From Bacteroidota bacterium (GTDB lineage: Bacteria; Bacteroidota; Bacteroidia; 2-12-FULL-35-15): a stretch of DNA of 64,000 nt. The position numbers were made by a program, and so were the translations under genes. Below, piece after piece: positions 1-9,061 of this stretch; the stretch's first letter is position 1; every line of letters begins with the position of its first letter. The DNA lies in NCBI GenBank assembly GCA_947469885.1, contig CANIQT010000002.1, positions 248,001 through 312,000 on the forward strand, written 5' to 3'. The notes beneath the pieces are model-generated. The model was not told where the DNA came from. It saw only the letters and a list, made by a program, of their open reading frames with translations, and searched no databases.

Positions 1-1
1 C

Positions 2-376
2 AGGCGTTATAATATATGTGAAGAACGTGGCTCCGGTTTTGAAAAAGCGGTAGCATCTATTGAATTATTTGGCTTGCCACCACTAAAATTTGTAGAGACA
101 GAAAACTCTTTTCGAGTAATTATGTATAGCCCTAGAAAGTTTGCCGAAATGACCGTTGAAGAAAGAATAGAGGCAGCGTATCAGCACAGCATTATCAAAT
201 ATTTTTCAAGCGGTGGTATGACAAACACCAGTTTAAGAGAACGATTCAGAATGGGAGAAAAGCAAGCATCGCAAATCTCAAGGTTGATAAAAGATGCTCT
301 TGACGCTAAAAAGATAAAACCAAAAGACCCGACAATGGGTAAGAAGTTTGCCATTTACATACCCTATTGGGGCTAA
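2..376 (+). CDS. C-terminal part of an AlbA_2/HATPase_c_4-type ATP-binding (putative transcriptional regulator) protein, truncated at window start
   Basis: Frame is open to the window edge: RRYNICEERGSGFEKAV... (typical 'RNxxICEERGSGFxK' motif) then a winged-helix-like C-terminus; stop at 374-376. The listed ORF start (TTG 74) is internal. Confidence 0.75.
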   Translation, partial: RRYNICEERGSGFEKAVASIELFGLPPLKFVETENSFRVIMYSPRKFAEMTVEERIEAAYQHSIIKYFSSGGMTNTSLRERFRMGEKQASQISRLIKDALDAKKIKPKDPTMGKKFAIYIPYWG

Positions 377-404
377 ATTTTTATTTGATTAGAAAACCGC
401 AGTT

Positions 405-557
405 ATGATAAAATCCAATAAAATCAGGTATTTGCTTATTGCTTTCAAATCGGATGCAAGGGAATGGATTTTATTTGACTGGAAAACCGCAGCTTCTCCA
501 AAAGTGCTGAAAATCAAGTCTTTTCTATTTGCCTACAACTCGAAAATAACCAAATGA
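405..557 (+). CDS. Small 50-aa ORF of unknown function, ATGA overlap with hsdR start
   Basis: ATG 405 to TGA 555-557: MIKSNKIRYLLIAFKSDAREWILFDWKTAASPKVLKIKSFLFAYNSKITK*; overlaps hsdR ATG (554) as ATGA; below the ORF-track size cutoff. Confidence 0.4.
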   Translation: MIKSNKIRYLLIAFKSDAREWILFDWKTAASPKVLKIKSFLFAYNSKITK

Positions 558-3500
558 GCAAACCCATCACCGAAAATATCATTGAAGAATCGGCGATTGA
601 AATATTACAGGCGCAGGGTTGGGAATATGCAAACGGAAAAGAAATTTCTCCCGAAGGTTTATTTTGTGAAAGAGAAAATTATCAGCAAATAATTTTAACC
701 AACCGTTTACGCAATGCAATTGCAACAATAAATCCACACATTCCGCAAGACGCACAGGAAGCAGCAGTTCAAAAAGTGTTGCGTATTTATTCACCAGTGT
801 TGTTGCACAACAATGAGGAGTTTCACAAACTGTTAATTGAAAAAGTAAAAATACCGTATCAGCAAAACGGTTATGAGAGAAGCCACGAAGTGGCTTTGAT
901 TGATTTTGAAAACACAAACAACAATCAATTTTTAGTTGTCAATCAATACACGATTATAGAAAATAATCAGAATAAAAGACCTGATGTAATTCTTTTTGTA
1001 AATGGAATTCCTCTTGTAGTTATTGAATTAAAAAATGCAACCGATGAAAACGCAAGCATCCGCAAGGCTTACGAACAGATACAAACCTACAAAGCAATAA
1101 TTCCTTCACTCTTTACTTTCAATGCGGTTTGTATTATCAGTGATGGGCTTGAATGTAAGGCGGGAAGTGTGTCAGCAGATTTCAGTCGTTATATGACTTG
1201 GAAAACTTCTGATGGTGTAAAAGAAGCATCCCGATTCAAACCACAATTAGAAATTTTGTTGAAAGGAATGTTTCAACCCTCTACCCTATTAGATTTGGTT
1301 CGCAACTTTATTGTATTTGAGAAAACAAAAAGAGAGGATATTAAAACAGGGTTAATACAAATTTTCACAGAAAAAAAACTTGCTGCATATCATCAATATT
1401 ACGCAGTAAACAAAGCAGTGCAATCTTCAATCATAGCATCAGGAATAAACGGAGATAAAAGAGGCGGTGTAGTTTGGCACACACAAGGAAGCGGAAAAAG
1501 TTTATCAATGGTTTTTTATTCGGGTAAATTAATTACAGCCCCCGAAATGCAAAACCCAACCATTGTAGTAATAACAGACAGAAACGATTTAGACGACCAG
1601 TTGTTTGATACCTTCGCAGCATCCGTTCAGTTGTTACGTCAAGAGCCAGTACAGGCAGAGAACAGAGAACACTTAAAAGAATTATTAAAAGTTTCAAGCG
1701 GTGGAATTGTATTTACAACTATTCAAAAGTTTTTACCCGACAATAATAAATCAGTTTACGACCAACTTTCCGACAGAAAAAATATTGTTGTTATTGCAGA
1801 CGAAGCACACCGCACACAATACGGCTTTGAAGCAAAATTGATTGATGAAAAAGACTTAGACAAAAATGTAATCGGAAAACGCATTGCATTTGGTTTTGCA
1901 AAATATATGAGAGATGCTTTACCAAGCGCAACCTACATAGGTTTTACAGGAACACCCATTGAAGGCACTGATGTAAACACGCCACAGGTATTCGGGCAGT
2001 ATGTAGATGTGTACGATATTTCACAGGCAGTTGCAGATGGTTCAACAGTTCGGATTTATTACGAAAGCAGATTAGCAAAAGTAAATTTAGATGAAGAAGG
2101 CAGAAGATTAATTGAGGAATTTGATAGAGATTTAGAACAGGACGAAGAAATTACAGAGAAGCAAAAAGCAAAAGCGAAGTGGACTAAATTAGAAGCCATT
2201 GTAGGAAATACCGACCGAGTAAAAAATTTAGCAAAAGATATTGTTACACATTTTGAAAAACGCCAATCAGTTTTTGAAGGCAAAGGAATGATTGTAGCAA
2301 TGAGCAGAAGAATAGCAGCCAACCTTTATAATGCAATCATTGAATTGCGCCCAGAGTGGCACAGCGATGATTTAAGCAAAGGAGTTATAAAAGCGGTAAT
2401 GACTTCCACAAGTGATGAAGGAGCAATACTTGCAAAATTAAAAACCAACAAAACACAACGCAGAGCATTAGCCGAAAGAATGAAAGATGCAAACGACCCT
2501 TTGAAATTGGTTATAGTTCGTGATATGTGGCTTACAGGTTTTGATGCGCCCTGCCTAACTACTATGTATATTGACAAACCAATGCGAGGGCACAATTTAA
2601 TGCAAGCAATAGCAAGAGTAAATAGAGTTTTCAAAGATAAGCCAGGTGGGTTAGTGGTAGATTATTTAGGCATTGCAAATGATTTGAAAAAAGCACTTTC
2701 TTTTTATTCTGATTCAGGCGGTAAAGGAAATCCTGCCGAAAATATTTCAAAAGCAATTGAAATATTTATTGAAAAATTAGAAATCGTAAAACAAATGTTT
2801 AACGAGAATAGCAAAACGCAAAACGATATTTTAGTAGAAGAACCCGAAGCATATTATGAAAACAGTTATAAATTTAATTACAGAAGATTTTTTACCGTCG
2901 ATGCTAAAGAAAAATTATCAATTATACTTCAGGCAGAAGAACATATTTTAGGATTACAGGAAGGCAAAGAACGTTTTATAAAAGAAGTAAGTTTATTAAG
3001 TCAGGCACTTTCAATTTGTATTTCAAGAGAACAAGTACAGTCGCATTTGCCCGAAGTTGCATTCTTTCAGGCAGTCAAAGCAAGGTTGGTAAAGTTTGAA
3101 GGAACAGGCGGAGGCAAATCAGATATTGAAATTGAAACAGCAATCAAGCAAATTATTAATGAAGCATTGAGCAGTGATAAAGTGATTGATATTTTTGATG
3201 CAGCAGGTATTGAAAAGCCCGAAATATCAGGACTTGAAATTTTATCTGATGAATTTCTTTTAGAAGTTCAGGGGATGCAACACAAAAATTTAGCAATTGA
3301 ATTATTAAAAAAGATTTTGAACAATGAATTAAAAGCAAGAGCAAAAACAAATCTTGTAAAAAGTAAAAAACTTTTAGAGATGTTGGAAGCAGCAATTAAA
3401 AAGTATCAAAATAATTTATTGACAACAGCAGAAATAATTCAGGAGTTAATAAACATTGCAAAACAAATTAAGGAGGCAGACAAGGAAGGAGAAAAGTTAG

Positions 3501-3784
3501 GATTAACAAATGATGAAGTTGCTTTTTACAACGCACTTGAAATAAATGATAGTGCAGTAGAAATTTTAGGGGACGAAACATTAAAAGAAATTGCAAGAGA
3601 AATAGCAGATAAAGTAAGAGCTAATGCAACAATAGATTGGACAATTAGAGAAAGTGCAAGAGCTAAATTAATGGTACTCGTTAAACGAACTCTAAGTAAA
3701 TATGGGTATCCACCAGATAAACAGCAAAAAGCAATTGATACAGTTATGAAACAAGCGGAGTTGTTGGCGGATTCAATAGTTTAA
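554..3784 (+). CDS. hsdR: Type I restriction endonuclease subunit R (HsdR)
   Basis: PD-(D/E)xK-like 'RPDVILFVNGIPLVVIELKN', Walker A 'VVWHTQGSGKSLSM', 'DEAHRTQYG', SF2 helicase motifs 'MSRRIAANLY', 'MWLTGFDAP', 'QAIARVNRVF'. Confidence 0.97.
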   Translation: MSKPITENIIEESAIEILQAQGWEYANGKEISPEGLFCERENYQQIILTNRLRNAIATINPHIPQDAQEAAVQKVLRIYSPVLLHNNEEFHKLLIEKVKIPYQQNGYERSHEVALIDFENTNNNQFLVVNQYTIIENNQNKRPDVILFVNGIPLVVIELKNATDENASIRKAYEQIQTYKAIIPSLFTFNAVCIISDGLECKAGSVSADFSRYMTWKTSDGVKEASRFKPQLEILLKGMFQPSTLLDLVRNFIVFEKTKREDIKTGLIQIFTEKKLAAYHQYYAVNKAVQSSIIASGINGDKRGGVVWHTQGSGKSLSMVFYSGKLITAPEMQNPTIVVITDRNDLDDQLFDTFAASVQLLRQEPVQAENREHLKELLKVSSGGIVFTTIQKFLPDNNKSVYDQLSDRKNIVVIADEAHRTQYGFEAKLIDEKDLDKNVIGKRIAFGFAKYMRDALPSATYIGFTGTPIEGTDVNTPQVFGQYVDVYDISQAVADGSTVRIYYESRLAKVNLDEEGRRLIEEFDRDLEQDEEITEKQKAKAKWTKLEAIVGNTDRVKNLAKDIVTHFEKRQSVFEGKGMIVAMSRRIAANLYNAIIELRPEWHSDDLSKGVIKAVMTSTSDEGAILAKLKTNKTQRRALAERMKDANDPLKLVIVRDMWLTGFDAPCLTTMYIDKPMRGHNLMQAIARVNRVFKDKPGGLVVDYLGIANDLKKALSFYSDSGGKGNPAENISKAIEIFIEKLEIVKQMFNENSKTQNDILVEEPEAYYENSYKFNYRRFFTVDAKEKLSIILQAEEHILGLQEGKERFIKEVSLLSQALSICISREQVQSHLPEVAFFQAVKARLVKFEGTGGGKSDIEIETAIKQIINEALSSDKVIDIFDAAGIEKPEISGLEILSDEFLLEVQGMQHKNLAIELLKKILNNELKARAKTNLVKSKKLLEMLEAAIKKYQNNLLTTAEIIQELINIAKQIKEADKEGEKLGLTNDEVAFYNALEINDSAVEILGDETLKEIAREIADKVRANATIDWTIRESARAKLMVLVKRTLSKYGYPPDKQQKAIDTVMKQAELLADSIV

Positions 3785-3818
3785 ATTTAATATGTTCTAA
3801 GAAATTAATCTCTTTCTT

Positions 3819-4433
3819 TTGAAAAAAATAATTCTACTACAATTTCTTTTTGTCTGTTTTTGTATTACTTGCTACTCACAGATTATAGTAAGCAACATTG
3901 CTTATACCTCTTATTTTAGTAATACATATCACGAACCATTATATGTAACTTACAAGTTATATAAAGGTGGAGGAGATTGTAACAGAAAAAAATTTCATTT
4001 CAAAAATGATGATAAAGATTTGCAAACTGCAACGGATGCAGATTATAAAGGTAGTGGTTACGATAAAGGACACTTGGCAAATGCAGAAGATTTTGCTTTT
4101 GATTGCACAAAAGATGAACTAACATTCAGGTATTATAACTGTTTGCCACAAACTCCAAACCTTAACAGAGGTATTTGGAAAGTCAATGAAACTAAAATTC
4201 GTGAATGGTCTCAAACCGATAGCTTATATATCATTTGTGGTGGTTATTATGAAAATAATAAAATTGGAAACATTGCAGTTCCCATTTATTGTTGGAAGGT
4301 AGTTGAATCCCTCACCACAAAAAAAGTTTTATTTTGCGGTTGGTTTGGTAACACAAACCCTGCTACAGAAGTAGATGTAACAGTTGAGGAACTTGAAAAA
4401 AAATTAAAATATAAAATTAGTTTGAGCTATTGA
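3819..4433 (+). CDS. Secreted DNA/RNA non-specific endonuclease (HNN/NUC family)
   Basis: Signal peptide MKKIILLQFLFVCFCITCYSQ (TTG start); 'YKGSGYDKGHLANAEDF' and 'LPQTPNLNRGIWK' match the (D)xGHLxxA ... N-x-NxGxW active-site pattern. Confidence 0.8.
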   Translation: MKKIILLQFLFVCFCITCYSQIIVSNIAYTSYFSNTYHEPLYVTYKLYKGGGDCNRKKFHFKNDDKDLQTATDADYKGSGYDKGHLANAEDFAFDCTKDELTFRYYNCLPQTPNLNRGIWKVNETKIREWSQTDSLYIICGGYYENNKIGNIAVPIYCWKVVESLTTKKVLFCGWFGNTNPATEVDVTVEELEKKLKYKISLSY

Positions 4434-4563
4434 AAAAATATTTCGGAAAAAGAAATTTCCTTAAAGACTTTTTATAACGTATTATTCACTATACTTGCAA
4501 TCCGCTTTTCTTGGTTCATCATAAATTGTTCAAACTAATAATAGTAATTTAAAATAAAGCAAA

Positions 4564-5499
4564 ATGGCAGAATACAAAAATACAGAAGGATGGGAAGCAT
4601 CCTCTAAGACGCGCAATTATTGGGGGTTTATTCCAATGAAAGAAAGTAAACATTTTGGGTTTGAAATGCCACCATTATTTAAAAGTGTTAATCCTATTAT
4701 TCGGCTTATGATAATTGGATTTATTTTTATTTTTATTTTGGAGGGGTATGCTACTTTTGTGGTTGCTATCGATGAAGGCGTGCCGATCGAAATTATTTGT
4801 TTATTAGTTTTCATTGATGTTTTTTTAGCAATACTACCTCATCTGAATGATGGGAAAAGAACGGTCCTTAAGAACTTTAAATTTATTGGGGAATTCTCGG
4901 AAGAATATTTAAATTTGGATGAATCAGGGAAAAAGAGATACCAAGCAAATTACATTCAGAATGATACAAAACTAAAAAGGTTGAATATATACAGGATATT
5001 TGCTTACTTACCGATTATCGCTTCAGCTTACGCTAAAATTTTTCTATTTTTTAGAGTGTATCCATTTTTTGATACGTATCAGGCCTACATAATAATTATA
5101 AGTTATTCCTTCGGTTGCCTTTTACATATACTCTGCACAGGATATGTAATAATGTATTGGCGGTTTAGGTATTCATTAAAACTTGACAGAAAAAGATTTG
5201 GCACTTCAAATGGAGTAATAAATAAAACTATTAGCAGAGCGGATAACCTAATTTCGTTGAAGGAAAATGTTACATTAGAAATAAATAATGAAAACCAAAG
5301 TGAACAAAGGATAGTAATAAAAGACAGCAAATATTATTTGAATTTTAAAGGTTTGCTTTTTGATGAAGAAATAAATAATTTGATTGGGGTGCAAAAAGAC
5401 CTTAGCGAGAAATTTACAATTGCATTAACAGGGAAAATAGAACAAACAAAATTATTAATAAGTCACGATGATGATAAAAACAAAGGAAAAAAAGGATAA
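4564..5499 (+). CDS. Hypothetical integral membrane protein (about 4 TM helices, soluble C-terminus)
   Basis: Hydrophobic segments PIIRLMIIGFIFIFILEGY, PIEIICLLVFIDVFLAIL, IFAYLPIIASAYAKIFLFF, AYIIIISYSFGCLLHILCTGYVIMY. Confidence 0.6.
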   Translation: MAEYKNTEGWEASSKTRNYWGFIPMKESKHFGFEMPPLFKSVNPIIRLMIIGFIFIFILEGYATFVVAIDEGVPIEIICLLVFIDVFLAILPHLNDGKRTVLKNFKFIGEFSEEYLNLDESGKKRYQANYIQNDTKLKRLNIYRIFAYLPIIASAYAKIFLFFRVYPFFDTYQAYIIIISYSFGCLLHILCTGYVIMYWRFRYSLKLDRKRFGTSNGVINKTISRADNLISLKENVTLEINNENQSEQRIVIKDSKYYLNFKGLLFDEEINNLIGVQKDLSEKFTIALTGKIEQTKLLISHDDDKNKGKKG

Positions 5500-6520
5500 T
5501 AAATTATTTTTTATTCTTATTGTTTATTGCACTTTAACTCTTTTGTCATCTTGCAATAGCTCAATAAAAGAAAATGATTCCATCCCCTATAATCTTTCAA
5601 TAATTCTAACAGATAAAATTACAACTAACTCAAAAGGTGAATTACCCGATGATTTTCAGAATTTTTGTAATCCGATTGATACACTCTGTAATTCTAAGTT
5701 TTATATGCCAAAAACAACAATTAATAGAATTGGCAGGATTGAGAAAGAATTACCAATTCTGAGAGGCGTTGAAACAAATTTAAAGTCATATAAAAGCTCT
5801 GCCCTTTCATTCTTTCAAAAAAATGAAGACAAAAAACTCAATAAAGCACTTTTATGTTCTAATCCAGACAATTATAATCAAATTGATACCTTGATTAGTT
5901 ATTTAGCTAAACACAACGGAAACAAAGAACATACATTTTATTTTAGCCAACATCCTAAAAATGATTCTATTTATAACCAGCCTCTTTTTTCTAATTCTGA
6001 CAAGTTAAAGACAGCCATCTCAAAATTTTTATGTGACAACGAAAATGATATTCCTAACATCATAGTAGTCTACAATCCTGTTGAGAAAATAAAAGAAGTA
6101 CCGAAAACCGAAAACGTAGATACCGCAAAGACAGTAGAAACCCCTATTGTTAAAAATGAAATAGATAAGGGGGATAGTGGTAAAACTAAAAAGAAAATAA
6201 AAAAAGAAAATAAAACAGATAATGATCCCAAGCCAATAAAAGGTAACACATTTATTCCCCGTTTTGATTTACATACAAATACAATTTCGTGGGAGAAAAT
6301 GGAAAATGTTGAATCAATTTATGTAACAGTAAAACCCATTTTACCAAAAAAGGAGGGAGATATTGAAATAATTAATGAACAAATTAATGGTGACGCAACT
6401 TCATTTCGTGTTCCAACTCAAAAAGATTATTCACACCATTATACCATAAAGGTAACAGCAAAAGGGAAAAAAATAAATGCTTCCGGTGAAATAAAAGACA
6501 TTCAATTAAATTGCAAATAA
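5468..6520 (+). CDS. Hypothetical lipoprotein; possible VWA-like N-half and Fn3/Ig-like C-half
   Basis: Lipobox LTLLSSCNSS; overlaps previous CDS by 32 bp; C-terminal beta-rich segment 'NTISWEKMENVESIYVTVKP...SFRVPTQKDYSHHYTIKVTAKG'. Confidence 0.55.
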   Translation: MMIKTKEKKDNKLFFILIVYCTLTLLSSCNSSIKENDSIPYNLSIILTDKITTNSKGELPDDFQNFCNPIDTLCNSKFYMPKTTINRIGRIEKELPILRGVETNLKSYKSSALSFFQKNEDKKLNKALLCSNPDNYNQIDTLISYLAKHNGNKEHTFYFSQHPKNDSIYNQPLFSNSDKLKTAISKFLCDNENDIPNIIVVYNPVEKIKEVPKTENVDTAKTVETPIVKNEIDKGDSGKTKKKIKKENKTDNDPKPIKGNTFIPRFDLHTNTISWEKMENVESIYVTVKPILPKKEGDIEIINEQINGDATSFRVPTQKDYSHHYTIKVTAKGKKINASGEIKDIQLNCK

Positions 6521-6536
6521 TGATAATACTACCTTT

Positions 6537-7517
6537 ATGAAAAAAACTGCCATTTTCATTTTTTTGCTAATAATAGTTGCGTCCTTTGGTTGCGCAACCT
6601 ATAAAAAAAACCCTTCTAAATTTTACAGAAAATATCCATTTACAGTAAATTTTGTATTTGATGATATTGTTAAGGACAGTAGTTTATCCTCTTTATTAAA
6701 TATGAGTTTCATTAAAGATACTAAAATGAGTAATGTAAATTTGGTAAGGCTAAATGGCGAAAATTCTAAAACTATAATTAATCCAGCAAACCAATCCAAC
6801 AGTAAATTAGGTATTGATTTTACTGCAAAGGCAAAGATTAATGATGCCTGTAAAGAAGCCAAGAATTACCTTAGCAGTAAGGAAGGTAAATATTCACTTT
6901 ATGTATATGCAAATCAAATGAAACAGAATTGCCCTATTGACGGAAGCAAGTCCTATACTGATTTGAATAATTTAAACCAGGCAGTTATAAATGAAGTTTC
7001 AATGATAAATGATAAAAAAAATCTCCCATCAATTTACATATATGTTCCAACCTTTACACCTCTACCCCCTGCACCGATTTGCGATAGTATTAAAAATCCT
7101 GAAATTTTATTTGAAAAATATTCTGACACACTTTATGGAATTGATGATTTTGATAGAAGTCTCTTTTATCTTTATCCTGTGAAAAACTATGCGTATTATT
7201 ATTTGGTATGTGATACAATTTGTGGTGCTGATAATTTTAAAATTACTATTAAGAATGAAGGAAAGAGTAAGGAAACAATTATTTATTCAAAAGATTTTTT
7301 TACTTATGAGAAAAATATTTATGGAAAGACTGTTGGACAGAATTATTACGGCAAATACGTATTTCCAATCCAAAACAGTGAAGATATTAAAGGAAATGAA
7401 AAAGAAGAAGTAAAATTGAAAATAGAATCAATAAATTCCATTGGTAAAATTCCACATTCAAAATTTCAACCTAAAGAATATAAGATAATTTTTACCGGAT
7501 GTCCAAAACAAAATTAG
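6537..7517 (+). CDS. Hypothetical lipoprotein with architecture resembling the preceding gene
   Basis: Lipobox IVASFGCATYKK; beta-rich C-terminus. Confidence 0.55.
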   Translation: MKKTAIFIFLLIIVASFGCATYKKNPSKFYRKYPFTVNFVFDDIVKDSSLSSLLNMSFIKDTKMSNVNLVRLNGENSKTIINPANQSNSKLGIDFTAKAKINDACKEAKNYLSSKEGKYSLYVYANQMKQNCPIDGSKSYTDLNNLNQAVINEVSMINDKKNLPSIYIYVPTFTPLPPAPICDSIKNPEILFEKYSDTLYGIDDFDRSLFYLYPVKNYAYYYLVCDTICGADNFKITIKNEGKSKETIIYSKDFFTYEKNIYGKTVGQNYYGKYVFPIQNSEDIKGNEKEEVKLKIESINSIGKIPHSKFQPKEYKIIFTGCPKQN

Positions 7518-9052
7518 AATTGTCTACTGCAAGAACTAAAGGAATTCAAATATTTTCTTTTAAGTTAGTTTTTTTATGTGTTTTTATTTTTGTGTCTCCT
7601 TTTTTTGTTTTTTCTCAAGGTGGAAGGTTTGAACAAAATCAATTAAAACAAAAAGATACGATTTTCTCAAAAAACATTTTTAAAAAAATAAGCAGCGAAT
7701 ATGATTTAACTTTTGTAATGTTCACTCCTGCTGAAGATTCTGCAAAAGTAAATATTCAGATTAAAAAAAATAAATTTAATCTTTTGCCAGAAGGGATTAA
7801 TTTTTTTTATTATACCTATGTTCCTCCCAAATTTCCTCAAGATTGTCCTTATTTTAATAAGATGGAAATTCAAGGAGACCAATGCTATATCCTTACATAC
7901 AATTCCGGTTTCTGTAGCGATATTAAGATTAGTACACCTGGCAATCAAGACATTTCTTTAGAATCCTTGCCAATACCTAAAAATGAAAATACATTTATTA
8001 ATAAGCTATCTATTAATGGTATTTGTACTCCCTTTAAAGTTGAATTATATGCTAATAAACTATCTGAATTTTACTCGTTATATAAGGAGAAATACTTACT
8101 GCAAGCTAGGGGTTTAACGACCGCAGCTCGCACAATGGAAAATGATGAAATTGTTGTGAAAACGTTAAAGAACACAATAGATAGCTTATCTAAAACAAAT
8201 TCTTATTTAAATGAATTAATTAATGGAAGATGCAATTACATTTCATTCATCCCTTCATTTAATAACGGACAAAACGCTTCAATTAGCAAAAATTCTCTTT
8301 CGCAACAATACGAAACAAAGTTAAGTTCAAGACAAGGTTTTGGATTTGGAGTAAACTTCCATAGGTATTTTGCATCAAAAAAAGCAAAAACTAAAGATAG
8401 CAAACCATCTAAACTTTCAAACGGAATAGGTATTGGAATAAATTTCCAAAGGAACGATTTAAGTTTAAGTTCCGATAAAGTGTATTTTAATTATTCAGCC
8501 ATTGATAAAGACGGAACCCAATACTATAGGAGAATATACGGAACAAATATCAAAGAGGCGGTTTCATTAAACTTTATGGAGTTGCCTGTTTATTATATTT
8601 TTAATTACAAATTGGGAAAAAAAGAAAAAGTAAGCATTGCTATAAATGCAGGGTTAAAAATATCCTATATGTTTTCAGGGACTTACCACGCTACAGATGG
8701 TGTTTTATCCTACAGAGGAAAGTATGATGGTATTTCAAATGAATTTATAAATATGAATGATTACAATTTTTATGAAAATCAACCTATAATAAAAACAAAA
8801 CAAAATTTAGAAACAAAAGAAATAAGTTATGGTTGTTTCATTGCCCCCTCTATAAAATTTAAACTTGCTCAAAATTTAGATTTGGCTATTGGCGCATCTT
8901 TTATGCTTGCTCAATCAAATTTATTAAAATCAAATTCTGATGATTATATTATTTCAGATAACAAAGACGAGTATAAGAGTTTGTTATTTTCATTGGATAA
9001 ATACAAAACAAACCCTGTTAGTTTTAATTTAGGTTTAACTTTTAAATTTTAA
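7499..9052 (+). CDS. Outer membrane beta-barrel protein (PorT-like fold)
   Basis: Overlaps previous CDS by 19 bp; alternating strands 'GFGFGVNFHRYF...GIGIGINFQRNDLSLS...SIAINAGLKISYMFSG...' and terminal aromatic strand 'SFNLGLTFKF'. Confidence 0.65.
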   Translation: MSKTKLELSTARTKGIQIFSFKLVFLCVFIFVSPFFVFSQGGRFEQNQLKQKDTIFSKNIFKKISSEYDLTFVMFTPAEDSAKVNIQIKKNKFNLLPEGINFFYYTYVPPKFPQDCPYFNKMEIQGDQCYILTYNSGFCSDIKISTPGNQDISLESLPIPKNENTFINKLSINGICTPFKVELYANKLSEFYSLYKEKYLLQARGLTTAARTMENDEIVVKTLKNTIDSLSKTNSYLNELINGRCNYISFIPSFNNGQNASISKNSLSQQYETKLSSRQGFGFGVNFHRYFASKKAKTKDSKPSKLSNGIGIGINFQRNDLSLSSDKVYFNYSAIDKDGTQYYRRIYGTNIKEAVSLNFMELPVYYIFNYKLGKKEKVSIAINAGLKISYMFSGTYHATDGVLSYRGKYDGISNEFINMNDYNFYENQPIIKTKQNLETKEISYGCFIAPSIKFKLAQNLDLAIGASFMLAQSNLLKSNSDDYIISDNKDEYKSLLFSLDKYKTNPVSFNLGLTFKF

Positions 9053-9061
9053 TAATTTTTC

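Noticed and set aside
579-917. Minus-strand ORFs inside hsdR (579-917, 2059-2322, 2326-2634, 3156-3395)
   Set aside because: Antisense to a confident CDS; no recognisable motif.
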